Shown: positions 46,459-57,589 of the stretch, piece by piece
Numbering within the stretch: the first letter of the stretch is position 1
Layout of the letters: the number at the start of each line of letters is the position of its first letter
Origin: Hansschlegelia beijingensis
Lineage (GTDB): Bacteria > Pseudomonadota > Alphaproteobacteria > Rhizobiales > Methylopilaceae
Length of the DNA: 64,000 nucleotides
Assembly: GCF_014196425.1 (NCBI RefSeq)
Contig: NZ_JACIDR010000002.1
Coordinates: 434,001-498,000 of the forward strand
Direction: 5' to 3'
The notes under the pieces: model-generated
Seen by the model: the letters and a program-made list of their open reading frames with translations, nothing else
The model's database searches: none
Told to the model about the DNA's origin: nothing
Translations under genes and position numbers: made by a program

Positions 46459-49400
46459 ATGTCGATCCTCGCAGCTCTCCACCATGTCACGCACTACAAA
46501 TACGATCGCCCGGTGGTTCTCGGGCCGCAGGTCATCCGGCTGCGGCCGGCGCCGCATTCGCGCACCCGCGTGCCGTCCTTCTCGCTGAAAATCTCGCCCG
46601 CGAACCACTTCATCAACTGGCAGCAGGACCCGTTCGGCAACTACCTCGCCCGGGTCGTCTTCCCCGAGACGACCACGGAGCTGAAGATCGAGGTCGATCT
46701 TCTCGCCGACATGACGGTCTACAACCCGTTCGACTTCTTCCTGGAGGAGGGCGCGGAGACCTGGCCCCTCGCATATGAGGAGACGTTGCGGACCGACCTC
46801 GCGCCCTATCTCGAGACGCCGCCGGCCGGGCCGGAGCTGCAGGCCTTCCTCTCCGGCCTCGACCGCAGCGAGCCGCGCACCATCGACTTTCTGGTCGGCC
46901 TCAACCGGACCGTCTCGCAGGCGGTCCGCTACCTGATCCGCATGGAGCCCGGCGTGCAGACGCCCGACGAGACGCTCCGGAAGGCGTCGGGCTCCTGCCG
47001 CGACTCCACCTGGCTGCTGGTCCATGTGCTGCGCAATCTCGGCTTCGCGGCGCGCTTCGTCTCCGGCTACCTGATCCAGCTGAAGCCCGACCTCGTCGCC
47101 CTCGACGGGCCGGCCGGCACCGACCACGACTTCACCGACCTGCACGCCTGGACGGAGGTCTATCTGCCGGGCGCCGGCTGGATCGGGCTCGACCCCACCT
47201 CCGGCCTGCTGACCGGCGAAAGCCATGTGCCGCTCGCGGCGACCCCGCACTACCGCTCGGCCGCGCCGATCTCGGGCGCCGCCGGCTATGCGGAGGTCGA
47301 TTTCGACTTCTCCATGTCGGTCGCCCGCATCGCGGAGCGGCCGCGCGTCTCCTATCCGTTCTCCGAGGAAAGCTGGAAGGAGCTCGACCGGCTGGGCGAG
47401 GCGGTCGACGCCGAGCTCGTGCGCAACGACGTGCGGCTCACCATGGGCGGCGAGCCGACCTTCGTGTCGATCGACGACTTCCAGTCGCCCGAGTGGAACG
47501 CGGACGCCACGGGACCGCAGAAGCGGGCGCTGGCGGACGAGCTGATCCGCCGGCTGCGCGACCGCTTCGCGCCCGGCGGCTTCCTGCATTACGGCCAGGG
47601 CAAGTGGTATCCGGGCGAGACCCTGCCGCGCTGGACCTTCTCGCTGTACTGGCGGAAGGACGGCAAGCCGATCTGGCGGAACGCCGAGCTGATCGCCCGC
47701 GAGCGCGCCTCGAACGCCGCGGACGCCCGCGCCGCCGAGGCGCTCGCGACCGACGTCGCCACGCGGCTCGGCGTGCCGGCCGCGAACGTCACGGCGGCCT
47801 ATGAGGATCCGGCGTACTGGCTGACGCGCGAGGCGCAGCTTCCGGAGAACGTGGACCCCAGCAATTCCAGGCTCGCCGACCCGGAGGAGCGCGCCCGCAT
47901 CGCCCGCGTGTTCGACCGCGGGCTCAATGCGCCGACCGGCTACGTGCTGCCGATCCAGCCCTGGCAGGCCGAGCCGGCGATCCGCTGGGTGTCGGAGCGC
48001 TGGTCGACGCGCCGCGACAAGCTGTTCCTCACCCCCGGCGACAGTCCGGTCGGCTACCGCCTGCCGCTCGGCTCGCTCTCCTATCTGACGAAGTCCGAGT
48101 TCCCCTACTTCTTCCCGGCCGATCCGACGGGGCCGCTCGTCCCGCTGCCGGACCCGGACCAGATCGCGCTTGGCCACGAGCAGCGGCAGATCCACGTTCC
48201 GGAGCAGCCCTCGACCGCCGCGGCGCTGCCGGCCGCGCAGGACGAGATCGTCGGCTATGTGCGCACGGCCCTGACCGTCGAGCCGCGCGACGGCAAGCTT
48301 TCGGTGTTCATCCCGCCGATGGAGTCGATCGAGGCCTATCTCGATCTGCTGACGGCGATCGAGGGCGCCGCCGAGGCGCAGGGGCTGCCGATCCAGATCG
48401 AGGGCTACGCGCCGCCGCCCGACCCCCGCGTCAACGTCATCCGGGTCGCGCCTGATCCGGGCGTCATCGAGGTCAACGTGCATCCCGCCGGCTCATGGCG
48501 CGAGGCGGTGGCGATCACCACCGGCGTCTATCAGGAGGCGCGGCTGTCGCGGCTCGGCGCCGACAAGTTCATGATCGACGGCAAGCATTCCGGCACCGGC
48601 GGCGGGAACCACGTCGTCGTGGGCGGCGCGACGCCGCTCGACAGCCCTTTCCTGCGCCGGCCGGACCTGCTGAAGTCGCTGATCCTGCACTGGCAGCGCC
48701 ATCCGTCGCTGTCCTACCTGTTCTCCGGCCTGTTCATCGGACCGACCAGCCAGGCGCCCCGCGTCGACGAGGCCCGCCATGACGGGCTCTACGAGCTCGA
48801 GATCGCGATGGCGAACGTGCCGCCGCCGGGCGCCGGCGCGCCGCCGCCGCCCTGGCTGGTCGACCGGCTGTTCCGCAACCTGCTGATCGACGTCACCGGC
48901 AACACCCACCGCTCCGAGATCTGCATCGACAAGCTCTATTCCCCGGACGGGCCCACCGGCCGGCTCGGGCTGGTCGAGTTCCGCGGCTTCGAGATGCCGC
49001 CGGACGCGCGCATGAGCCTCGCGCAGCAGCTGCTGATCCGGGCGCTGATCGCCCGCTTCTGGAAGAAGCCGGCGGAAGGCTGCTTCGCCCGCTGGGGCAC
49101 GCAGCTGCACGACCGCTTCATGCTGCCGGCCTTCGTGTGGGCGGACTTCCTCGACGTCCTCGCGGACCTCGGCTGGGCCGGCTATCCGCTGCGGCCCGAA
49201 TGGTTCGAGGCGCAGGCCGAGTTCCGCTTCCCGTTCTGCGGGCGGATCGAGCGCGAAGGGCTTGCGCTGGAGCTGCGGCAGGCGCTCGAGCCGTGGCACG
49301 TGATGGGCGAGACCGGCGCGATCGGCGGCACGGTCCGGTTCGTCGACTCGTCCGTCGAGCGGCTGCAGGTGAAGCTCCAGAACGCCGATCCGGCGCGCCA

Positions 49401-49782
49401 CGCCGTCACCTGCAACGGCCGCCTCGTGCCGCTCGCTCCCACGGGCGTCAGCGGCGAACTGGTCGCCGGGGTGCGCTTCAAGGCGTGGCAGCCCGCGACG
49501 GGCCTGCATCCCACCACGCCGGTGCACGCGCCGCTGACCTTCGACATCTACGATCGCTGGTCGAAGCGCTCGATCGGCGGCTGCGTCTACCACGTCGCCC
49601 ATCCGGGCGGCCGGAACTACGACTCGTTCCCGGTGAATTCATACGAGGCGGAGGCGCGCCGGCTTGCCCGCTTCCAGGACATCGGGCATACGCCCGGGGC
49701 CTTCGAGCCGGCGCGCGAGCCGCTCAACGCCCAATTCCCGCTCACGCTCGATCTGAGGCGGCCGGCGGGCCTCACGGGCTGA
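46459..49782 (+). CDS. Transglutaminase-like/DUF2126 protein
   Basis: The 1107-residue protein joins a papain-like transglutaminase domain to a DUF2126 domain. The triad is Cys180 ([10 protein letters not shown]), His229 ([12 protein letters not shown]) and Asp245 (GLDPTSGLL). DUF2126 starts near residue 300 with [20 protein letters not shown], then [38 protein letters not shown] and [20 protein letters not shown]. No signal peptide is visible. Such domains are thought to cut or transfer peptide bonds. ATG 46459 is preferred to an upstream in-frame start at 46399. It heads a plus-strand operon. Confidence 0.9.
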   Translation: MSILAALHHVTHYKYDRPVVLGPQVIRLRPAPHSRTRVPSFSLKISPANHFINWQQDPFGNYLARVVFPETTTELKIEVDLLADMTVYNPFDFFLEEGAETWPLAYEETLRTDLAPYLETPPAGPELQAFLSGLDRSEPRTIDFLVGLNRTVSQAVRYLIRMEPGVQTPDETLRKASGSCRDSTWLLVHVLRNLGFAARFVSGYLIQLKPDLVALDGPAGTDHDFTDLHAWTEVYLPGAGWIGLDPTSGLLTGESHVPLAATPHYRSAAPISGAAGYAEVDFDFSMSVARIAERPRVSYPFSEESWKELDRLGEAVDAELVRNDVRLTMGGEPTFVSIDDFQSPEWNADATGPQKRALADELIRRLRDRFAPGGFLHYGQGKWYPGETLPRWTFSLYWRKDGKPIWRNAELIARERASNAADARAAEALATDVATRLGVPAANVTAAYEDPAYWLTREAQLPENVDPSNSRLADPEERARIARVFDRGLNAPTGYVLPIQPWQAEPAIRWVSERWSTRRDKLFLTPGDSPVGYRLPLGSLSYLTKSEFPYFFPADPTGPLVPLPDPDQIALGHEQRQIHVPEQPSTAAALPAAQDEIVGYVRTALTVEPRDGKLSVFIPPMESIEAYLDLLTAIEGAAEAQGLPIQIEGYAPPPDPRVNVIRVAPDPGVIEVNVHPAGSWREAVAITTGVYQEARLSRLGADKFMIDGKHSGTGGGNHVVVGGATPLDSPFLRRPDLLKSLILHWQRHPSLSYLFSGLFIGPTSQAPRVDEARHDGLYELEIAMANVPPPGAGAPPPPWLVDRLFRNLLIDVTGNTHRSEICIDKLYSPDGPTGRLGLVEFRGFEMPPDARMSLAQQLLIRALIARFWKKPAEGCFARWGTQLHDRFMLPAFVWADFLDVLADLGWAGYPLRPEWFEAQAEFRFPFCGRIEREGLALELRQALEPWHVMGETGAIGGTVRFVDSSVERLQVKLQNADPARHAVTCNGRLVPLAPTGVSGELVAGVRFKAWQPATGLHPTTPVHAPLTFDIYDRWSKRSIGGCVYHVAHPGGRNYDSFPVNSYEAEARRLARFQDIGHTPGAFEPAREPLNAQFPLTLDLRRPAGLTG

Positions 49783-49851
49783 CCGCTCGCGGTCGCCAAG
49801 TTTCGCCGGCGGGCGGCATGACGCCGTCCGCTCGCCCTGGAGCCCCAGCCG

Positions 49852-52317
49852 GTGCCCCGATCGTCAACCGCCGACGCGCCGACGCCATCCGTTCACGACG
49901 AACGGCCGTCCGCGGGCCTGCTCCGCGGCTACCGGCCGCCGGCGGGCGTCTTCGACGAGGCGGTCGACGACATGGGCGGCGTGCGGCCGCACTACCGCCC
50001 GCTGATCGCCGCGCTCGCCGCGATGGACGAGCCGGAGCGGGAGCGGCGCTTCTCCAGCGCCGCGCAATATCTGCGCGAGGCCGGCGTCTACTATCGGGTC
50101 TATGGCGGCCCGGAGCGCGGCGGCGAGGACGTCCGGGCCTGGCCGCTGGCGCAGCCGCCGCTGATCATCGCGCAGCAGGAATGGACCGAGCTCGCCGCCG
50201 GCCTCGCGCAGCGCGCGCTCCTGCTGGAAAGGCTGATCGCGGACCTTTATGGCGAGCGCCGGCTGCTCACGGACGGCGTCCTGCCCCCGGCGCTGCTCGG
50301 GCGGAATCCCGAATTCCTGCGGCCGCTCGCGAACCAGGCCGCATCCGGATCGCCGCTGATCCGCTTCATCGCGGTCGATCTCGGCCGCGGTCCCGACGGC
50401 CGCTGGTGGGTGCTCGGCGACCGCGCCCAGGCGCCCTCCGGCGCGGGCTTCGCGCTGGAGAACCGCGTCGCGACCGCGCGCGCCTTCCCGGAGCTGATCC
50501 GCGACCTGAAGGTCCAGCGGCTCGCCCGCTTCTTCCAGAAGTTCCGCGAGACCCTGAACGCGCTCGATGACGGCCGCGGCGCGCGCGTCGGCGTGCTCTC
50601 GCCCGGGCCGCACAACGAGACCTATTTCGAGCACGCCTATCTCGCCCGCTATCTCGGCTTCCTGCTGCTCGAGGGCGGCGACTTGGCGGTCCACGGCTCC
50701 TCGGTGGTCGTCAGGACGGTCGACGGCGCCAAGCCCATCCGGGTGCTGTGGCGCCGCCTCGACGCGGATTTCGCCGACCCGCTCGAACTGCACCCGCGTT
50801 CGCGCATCGGAACGCCCGGCCTCGCGCGGGCCGTGCGGGACGGCGCGGTCGAGATGGTCAACGCGCTCGGATCGGGAATCCTCGAGACGCGCGCGCTGCT
50901 CGCGTTCCAGCCGGCGCTCGCGCAGGCCCTGCTGGGCGAGGAGCTCCGGCTGCCCACGGTCGCGACCTGGTGGTGCGGCCAGGAGGCCGAGCGGGACTAC
51001 GTCAAGACGCATCTCGAGCGGCTGTCGATCGCGCGCGCCTTTCCGCAGACGGTGGAGGACGAGGAGCATCGTCGCCCGCTCGATCTCGGCATGCGGCGCA
51101 CGCCGTCCGAACGGCTGCTCGACGACCTTGCGAACGATCCCGGAAACGTCGTCGCGCAGGAGCTCGTCGGGCTCTCGACGGCGCCGATGTTCTCCGAAGG
51201 CAGGCTTGAGCCGCGGCCGGTGACGCTGCGGGTTTACCTCGCGCGCCACGCGGATGGCTGGAGCGTGATGCCGGGCGGCTTCGCCCGGGTGTCGAGCTCG
51301 ACGGACCCGCTCGCGGTCACGATGCAGTCCGGCGGCCGCTCGGTGGACGTGTGGGTGACGTCGGACCGGCCGGAGCGGCCGGTCTCCCTGCTCGGGACCG
51401 CGCAGGGCTTCGCCCGCCGGCTGCCCAGCGCTCCCCCGGCCCGCGCGGCGGACAATCTGTTCTGGCTCGGCCGCTATGTGGAGCGCGCCGAGGCGGCGAC
51501 CCGGCTCGTCCGGCTGCACGCCGCGCGGCTCGCCGAGGGCGAACGGCGCGGCCCCCTCGAGGCCGAAGTGGCGGAGCTGCTCGCCGGGATCGGGGTGGAG
51601 GTGGCGCTGGGCGACCCGGCCGAGGGGCTGCTCAGGCGGGTGCGCGCGGCTTTCGAGACCGCCTCGCGCATCCGCGACCGTTTCTCGCCCGACGGCTGGC
51701 GCGTGCTGGGCGATCTGGTTGACCTGATGGAGCGGCGGCTCGCGCAGGACGAGCCCGAGGACCTGCCGGGGCTCGCGAGCGAGGTGCTGATCCGGCTGTC
51801 GGGATTCACCGGGCTCGTCCGCGAGAACATGTACCAGTTCACCGGCTGGCGCTTCCTGCAGGCCGGCCGGCTGCTGGAGCGCGGCCAGCTGACGGCCCGG
51901 ATCGCGGCGGCCCTGACCCGCGACGAGCCGCCCGAGGGCGCGCTGGAGGCGCTGCTCGAATTCGCCGACAGCCGCATCACCTACCGGCGGCGCTACTCCG
52001 TCACCCTGTCGCGCGAGACGGTGGTCGACCTGACCGTGCTCGATCCGCTCAACCCGCGCTCGATCGCGTTCCAGGTGAACGGCTTCAAGACCCTGCTGGA
52101 CGAACTGCCCGGCATGCGGCGCGGCGAGACGCCCGCCGACGTGGTGCGCCGCGCCGCCCGGCTTCAGGTGCGGCTCGCGACCGGCGACCTGACCGAGGTC
52201 AACGAGCTGTTCCTGCAGCGCGTCGCGACCGATCTCGGCGACATCTCCGACCTTCTCGCCCAGCAGTTCTTCAGTGCGGCGCCGGGCGTCCAGACGGAGC
52301 GGTCGGAAAGCGAATGA
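49852..52317 (+). CDS. Circularly permuted ATP-grasp/alpha-E fusion protein
   Basis: The 821-residue protein joins two families often encoded separately. Residues about 60-480 form a circularly permuted ATP-grasp ligase: VRPHYRPLIAAL, LIIAQQEWTELAAGLAQRA, DLGRGPDGRWWVLGDRAQAP, VGVLSPGPHNETYFEHAYLA and GRLEPRPVTLRVYLA. Residues about 530-815 form the alpha-E helical domain, beginning ARAADNLFWLGRYVERAEAA and including FRFTG-like ENMYQFTGWRFLQAGRLLER. The start is GTG 49852, 69 bases after the preceding stop. The ligase should join an amine to a carboxylate using ATP; the substrates are unknown. Confidence 0.9.
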   Translation: MPRSSTADAPTPSVHDERPSAGLLRGYRPPAGVFDEAVDDMGGVRPHYRPLIAALAAMDEPERERRFSSAAQYLREAGVYYRVYGGPERGGEDVRAWPLAQPPLIIAQQEWTELAAGLAQRALLLERLIADLYGERRLLTDGVLPPALLGRNPEFLRPLANQAASGSPLIRFIAVDLGRGPDGRWWVLGDRAQAPSGAGFALENRVATARAFPELIRDLKVQRLARFFQKFRETLNALDDGRGARVGVLSPGPHNETYFEHAYLARYLGFLLLEGGDLAVHGSSVVVRTVDGAKPIRVLWRRLDADFADPLELHPRSRIGTPGLARAVRDGAVEMVNALGSGILETRALLAFQPALAQALLGEELRLPTVATWWCGQEAERDYVKTHLERLSIARAFPQTVEDEEHRRPLDLGMRRTPSERLLDDLANDPGNVVAQELVGLSTAPMFSEGRLEPRPVTLRVYLARHADGWSVMPGGFARVSSSTDPLAVTMQSGGRSVDVWVTSDRPERPVSLLGTAQGFARRLPSAPPARAADNLFWLGRYVERAEAATRLVRLHAARLAEGERRGPLEAEVAELLAGIGVEVALGDPAEGLLRRVRAAFETASRIRDRFSPDGWRVLGDLVDLMERRLAQDEPEDLPGLASEVLIRLSGFTGLVRENMYQFTGWRFLQAGRLLERGQLTARIAAALTRDEPPEGALEALLEFADSRITYRRRYSVTLSRETVVDLTVLDPLNPRSIAFQVNGFKTLLDELPGMRRGETPADVVRRAARLQVRLATGDLTEVNELFLQRVATDLGDISDLLAQQFFSAAPGVQTERSESE

Positions 52318-53207
52318 TCTACGACCTCTCGCTCAACATCGCCTACGACTACCCGGCCGCCGTGAAGGAGGCCCGCCACGTCCTGCGGGTCCGCCCGCGC
52401 GAGCTCGAGGGCCAGAGCGTGCGGTCGACGCGCGTGACGGTGACGCCGCAGCCGGACGAGGCCTGGCGCGAGCTCGACTTCTTCGGCAACGCGCTCGACC
52501 AGCTGCTGATCCTGCCGGGGCACGACGCCTTCTCGGTGGCCATGCAGGCGCGGGTCGAGGTCCGCCGCGCGCTTCCCGACCTGGAGGCGACCCCGACGGT
52601 CGCCGAGCTGGCCGCCGCCGCCGCCACGGCGCGCGACTGCGGGCCGGCAGGGCCGATGCATTTCCTCGGCGACAGCCGGATGGCGCGGAAGAGCGAGGCC
52701 GTCACGGCCTATGCGCGGGATCTGATCGATCCGGCCTCGCCCGCGGGCGAGGCGGTGCTGGCCTTCGCCTGCAGCATGAAGGCGGATTTCCAGTTCGCGC
52801 CGGGCGCGACCACGGTCGACACCCCGCTCGAGGAGGCGTTCGCCCGGCGCGAGGGCGTCTGCCAGGACTTCGCGCATGTGATGATCGCCGCGCTGCGCGG
52901 CGTCGGAGTGCCGGCCGCCTATGTGAGCGGCTTCCTCAGGACGTCGCCGCCGCCGGGCCGCCCGCGCCTCCAGGGCGCAGACGCGATGCACGCCTGGGTC
53001 GACGTCTGGCTGGGGCCGGATCTCGGCTGGCGGGGCTTCGATCCCACCAACGGCGTCACGGTGCTGGACGACCACGTGGTCGTCGCGGTCGGGCGCGACT
53101 ATTCGGACGTCGCGCCGATCGACGGGGTGGTGCTGACCGCCGGCTCGCAGAAGACGAGCCACTCGGTCGACGTCATCCCCGTCGGGGAGCTGGCGAGCGA
53201 GGCCTGA
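52314..53207 (+). CDS. Transglutaminase family protein
   Basis: The 297-residue protein has the N-terminal beta domain (IAYDYPAAVKEARHVLRVRP) and a transglutaminase core with Cys183 (EGVCQDFAHVM), His226 (DAMHAWVDVWLG) and Asp243 (GFDPTNGV). It matches the bacterial transglutaminase-like cysteine peptidases that accompany alpha-E genes. Its ATG overlaps the stop of the ATP-grasp/alpha-E gene (ATGA), so the two are coupled. The stop lies inside a 20-base palindrome shared with the end of typA. Confidence 0.92.
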   Translation: MIYDLSLNIAYDYPAAVKEARHVLRVRPRELEGQSVRSTRVTVTPQPDEAWRELDFFGNALDQLLILPGHDAFSVAMQARVEVRRALPDLEATPTVAELAAAAATARDCGPAGPMHFLGDSRMARKSEAVTAYARDLIDPASPAGEAVLAFACSMKADFQFAPGATTVDTPLEEAFARREGVCQDFAHVMIAALRGVGVPAAYVSGFLRTSPPPGRPRLQGADAMHAWVDVWLGPDLGWRGFDPTNGVTVLDDHVVVAVGRDYSDVAPIDGVVLTAGSQKTSHSVDVIPVGELASEA

Positions 53208-53220
53208 GGGGCCTCAGGCC
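53201..53220. terminator. Palindrome across two convergent stop codons
   Basis: Arms GGCCTGAGG (53201-53209) and CCTCAGGCC (53212-53220) form a perfect hairpin around GG. It contains the TGA of the transglutaminase gene and the complement of the typA stop. No T-run follows on either strand, so it is at best a weak or Rho-assisted bidirectional terminator, though the tight two-base loop may be extruded poorly. Confidence 0.55.
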
Positions 53221-55040
53221 ACCTCGGCTTCGGCCTTGCGGCTCTCGCGCTTGCGATCGTTCGGGTCGAGCAGGCGCTTGCGCAGCCGGATCGACTTCGG
53301 CGTCACCTCGACCAGCTCGTCGTCCTGGATCCAGGCGAGCGACCGCTCCAGCGTCATCCGGATCGGAGGCGTGAGCCGGACGGCCTCGTCCTTCGACTGG
53401 GTGCGGATGTTGGTGAGCTTCTTGCCCTTGAGGACGTTGACCTCGAGGTCGTTGTCGCGGCTGTGGATGCCGATCAGCATGCCCTGATAGACCTTCCAGC
53501 CCGGCTCGATGATCATCGGGCCGCGGTCCTCGAGGTTCCAGAGCGCGTAGGCCACCGCCTCGCCCGGCTCGTTGGCGATCAGCACGCCGTTGTTGCGGCC
53601 GGCGATCTCGCCCTTGTACGGGCCGTAGGAGTGGAATAGGCGGTTCATGATCGCCGTGCCCTTGGTGTCGGTCAGCAGCTCGCCCTGGTAGCCGATCAGG
53701 CCGCGGGTCGGGGCGTGGAACACCAGCCGCAGCCGATTGCCGCCCGAAGGCCGCATCTCGAGCATCTCGGCCTTACGCTCCGACATCTTCTGCACGACGA
53801 TGCCGGAGTGCTCCTCGTCGACGTCGATCACGACCTCTTCGATCGGCTCGACCAGCTCGCCGGCCTCGTTCCGCTGCATCACGACGCGCGGACGCGACAC
53901 GCCGAGCTCGAAGCCCTCGCGGCGCATGGTCTCGATCAGGATCGCAAGCTGCAGCTCGCCGCGGCCGGAGACGATGAAGCTGTCCTTCTCGGCCGTCTCC
54001 TCGACCTTGAGCGCGACGTTGCCCTCGGCCTCCTTGAGCAGGCGGTCGCGGATGACGCGGCTCGTCACCTTGTCGCCTTCGGTGCCGGCGAGCGGGCTGT
54101 CGTTGACGAGGAAGGTCATCGACACGGTGGGCGGGTCGATCGGCTGCGCCTGGATCGGCTCGGTGACGGCCGGGTCGCAGAAGGTGTCGGCGACCGAGGC
54201 CTTCACCAGGCCGGCGATCGAGACGATGTCGCCCGCCTCGCCGACGTCGATCGGCTGCCGCTCGATGCCCCGGAAGGCGAGGATCTTGGAGACGCGGCCG
54301 GTCTCGACGAGGTTGCCCTCGCGGTCGAGCACCTTGACCGTCTGGTTCGGCTTCACGGTGCCGGACGCGATGCGGCCGGTGATGATGCGGCCGAGGAACT
54401 GGTTGGCCTCGAGCAGCGTGCCGAGCATCCGGAACGGGCCTTCCTCGACCTTCGCCTCCGGCACGTGCTTGAGGATCAGGTCGAACAGCGGCGCGAGGCC
54501 CTCGTCCTTCGGGCCTTCCGGGGAGGCCGCGAGCCAGCCGTCGCGGCCCGAGCCGTAGAGGATCGGGAAGTCGAGCTGCTCGTCATTGGCGTCGAGCGCC
54601 GCGAACAGGTCGAACACCTCGTTGATGACCTCGGAGGCGCGGGCGTCGGGACGGTCGACCTTGTTGACCGCGACGATCGGCTTGAGGCCGATCTTCAGCG
54701 CCTTCGACACCACGAACTTGGTCTGCGGCATCGGGCCTTCGGCCGCGTCCACCAGCACGATCACGCCGTCGACCATCGACAGGATGCGCTCCACCTCGCC
54801 GCCGAAGTCGGCGTGGCCGGGCGTGTCGACGATGTTGATGCGGGTGTCCTTCCAGACGACCGAGGTCGCCTTGGCCAGGATCGTGATGCCGCGCTCCTTC
54901 TCCAGGTCGTTGGAATCCATGACGCGTTCAGCGACGCGCTGGTTCTCGCGGAACGAGCCGGATTGCTGCAGGAGCTTGTCCACCAGGGTCGTTTTGCCGT
55001 GGTCGACGTGCGCGATGATCGCGATGTTGCGAAGCTTCAT
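53214..55040 (-). CDS. typA: Translational GTPase TypA/BipA
   Basis: The 608-residue ribosome-associated GTPase has the G1 motif AHVDHGKTTLVDKLL, the switch region ERGITILAKATSV, DTPGHADFGGEVERI and NKVDRPDAR. The later TypA-specific stretches FMVNDSPLAG-like TFLVNDSPLAGTEGDKV, NRLFHSYGPYKGEI and TRGLIGYQGELL are present. It supports ribosome assembly and growth at low temperature in other bacteria. It is monocistronic on the minus strand, 6 bases from the convergent transglutaminase gene. Confidence 0.97.
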   Translation of the reverse strand: MKLRNIAIIAHVDHGKTTLVDKLLQQSGSFRENQRVAERVMDSNDLEKERGITILAKATSVVWKDTRINIVDTPGHADFGGEVERILSMVDGVIVLVDAAEGPMPQTKFVVSKALKIGLKPIVAVNKVDRPDARASEVINEVFDLFAALDANDEQLDFPILYGSGRDGWLAASPEGPKDEGLAPLFDLILKHVPEAKVEEGPFRMLGTLLEANQFLGRIITGRIASGTVKPNQTVKVLDREGNLVETGRVSKILAFRGIERQPIDVGEAGDIVSIAGLVKASVADTFCDPAVTEPIQAQPIDPPTVSMTFLVNDSPLAGTEGDKVTSRVIRDRLLKEAEGNVALKVEETAEKDSFIVSGRGELQLAILIETMRREGFELGVSRPRVVMQRNEAGELVEPIEEVVIDVDEEHSGIVVQKMSERKAEMLEMRPSGGNRLRLVFHAPTRGLIGYQGELLTDTKGTAIMNRLFHSYGPYKGEIAGRNNGVLIANEPGEAVAYALWNLEDRGPMIIEPGWKVYQGMLIGIHSRDNDLEVNVLKGKKLTNIRTQSKDEAVRLTPPIRMTLERSLAWIQDDELVEVTPKSIRLRKRLLDPNDRKRESRKAEAEVA

Positions 55041-55163
55041 GGAAAAGACGTGCCTCTAGGCCCGCGAGCCGCGCGGGCCGCCCTTCGATCTGATTGTCTG
55101 ATGTGCGGCGCAACAGATGCGGGAGAACCCCGCAAAACGCAAGGGGTAGGCGGTCAATCGGCC

Positions 55164-56225
55164 TCAGGCGGCGGAGGCTTTCGGGCTCTCCTGCACCCGC
55201 GCGACCATCTCCTCGACCACCTCGAGGACGTCCGCGCGGTCCTCCGGGGACGCCGTCTCGAAGTCGAACACGGACGGCTCGTAGCGGCGTTCGGGGCAGA
55301 GCTCGGTCCACGGGACGCCGAAATAGGCCTGGGCGAAAGCTTCGTTCGCGGGCGCGAAGCGCTCGCGGATCGCCCGGTAGCCCTCCTGGGTCAGGCCCAC
55401 ATAGGGCTGGGCCTCCCAGTTGCGGCCCTCCATCAGCTTCAGGAAGTGCTCGTAGAGATCGATGTAGTTCGGCAGCGAGCGGATGCGCACGTCGACCCGG
55501 CGCATGATCTCCTGCGCGGCGAACATGCCCTTCACGCCGAAGTTCGGGTTGATCCGGGGCGGCTCCTCCAGCTTGAAGCTTGGCGGCACCCCGATCACGT
55601 CCAGCACGCTGCGCGCGAGGCCATGCTTCACCGCGCGCTCGAACGAGATCGGACGCACGGCGATCCTCGGATGGTCCATGGCGCGCTTCAGGAAGACCCA
55701 CGGGTCCATGTAGCCGCGCTTGATCACATGCGCCTCGAACTCCGCGAAGCTGCGGCGCGAGGCGAAGTTCTTCTGATCCTGCGTGTACCAGGAGTTCATC
55801 CAGATCGGCTGGTCGCGCACGAAGGCGACGATCTCCACCCGGAATCCGTGCTCCTCGAAGAAGCCGATGATGCGCTCGAACCAGCGGTCACGCCGCAACA
55901 GGATCGCGAAGTGCTCGCTCGACACCACGATCGAGCCGGGCGTCGTGTCGAGCAGCGCGCTGAATTCGCTCCACGCCGGCGCATCTCGAAGCTCGCCCGG
56001 CAGCCGCAGATAGGTCTTGCGCGCGAGCGGCGAGTGGTTGCGCCGCCGCCTGCCCTCGGCGCTCAGCGTCGTGGGATAGTACAGCCCGAGCCGCGCCAGC
56101 CGCTTCGCGTTCACGTAAAGCGCGTGCTGGATCGAGGTCGAGCCGGTCTTGTGCGGCCCGATATGCAGGTAGCAGACCCGCTCCGCCGTGCGGGGCGCCT
56201 TACGGCGGAGCAGGTCGAGGATCAT
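55164..56225 (-). CDS. Sulfotransferase-like protein
   Basis: The 353-residue protein opens with a P-loop-like sequence CYLHIGPHKTGSTSIQHAL, the place of the 5'-phosphosulfate loop in PAPS sulfotransferases. IVAFVRDQPIWMNSWYTQ, with an Arg and a Ser-like segment, is a fair counterpart of the 3'-phosphate loop. Downstream parts are not closely familiar. Enzymes of this kind modify surface glycans or lipids, but no such cluster is near. ATG 56225 is used. The gene ends 19 bases upstream of argG's stop, on the same strand as its neighbours. Confidence 0.68.
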   Translation of the reverse strand: MILDLLRRKAPRTAERVCYLHIGPHKTGSTSIQHALYVNAKRLARLGLYYPTTLSAEGRRRRNHSPLARKTYLRLPGELRDAPAWSEFSALLDTTPGSIVVSSEHFAILLRRDRWFERIIGFFEEHGFRVEIVAFVRDQPIWMNSWYTQDQKNFASRRSFAEFEAHVIKRGYMDPWVFLKRAMDHPRIAVRPISFERAVKHGLARSVLDVIGVPPSFKLEEPPRINPNFGVKGMFAAQEIMRRVDVRIRSLPNYIDLYEHFLKLMEGRNWEAQPYVGLTQEGYRAIRERFAPANEAFAQAYFGVPWTELCPERRYEPSVFDFETASPEDRADVLEVVEEMVARVQESPKASAA

Positions 56226-56244
56226 CGGTCGAGAACGTCGCGGC

Positions 56245-57477
<1,233 letters not shown>

Positions 57478-57589
57478 CGGGGAGTCCGGAAGAGGGGTGA
57501 GCGAGCGCGGCGCACTCTAGCCATGAAGGCCTCGGAGGCAAGCGGGGCGGGCGGGATCCTGCCGGCGGCGTCTCTGCGGGCGCGCCGGC

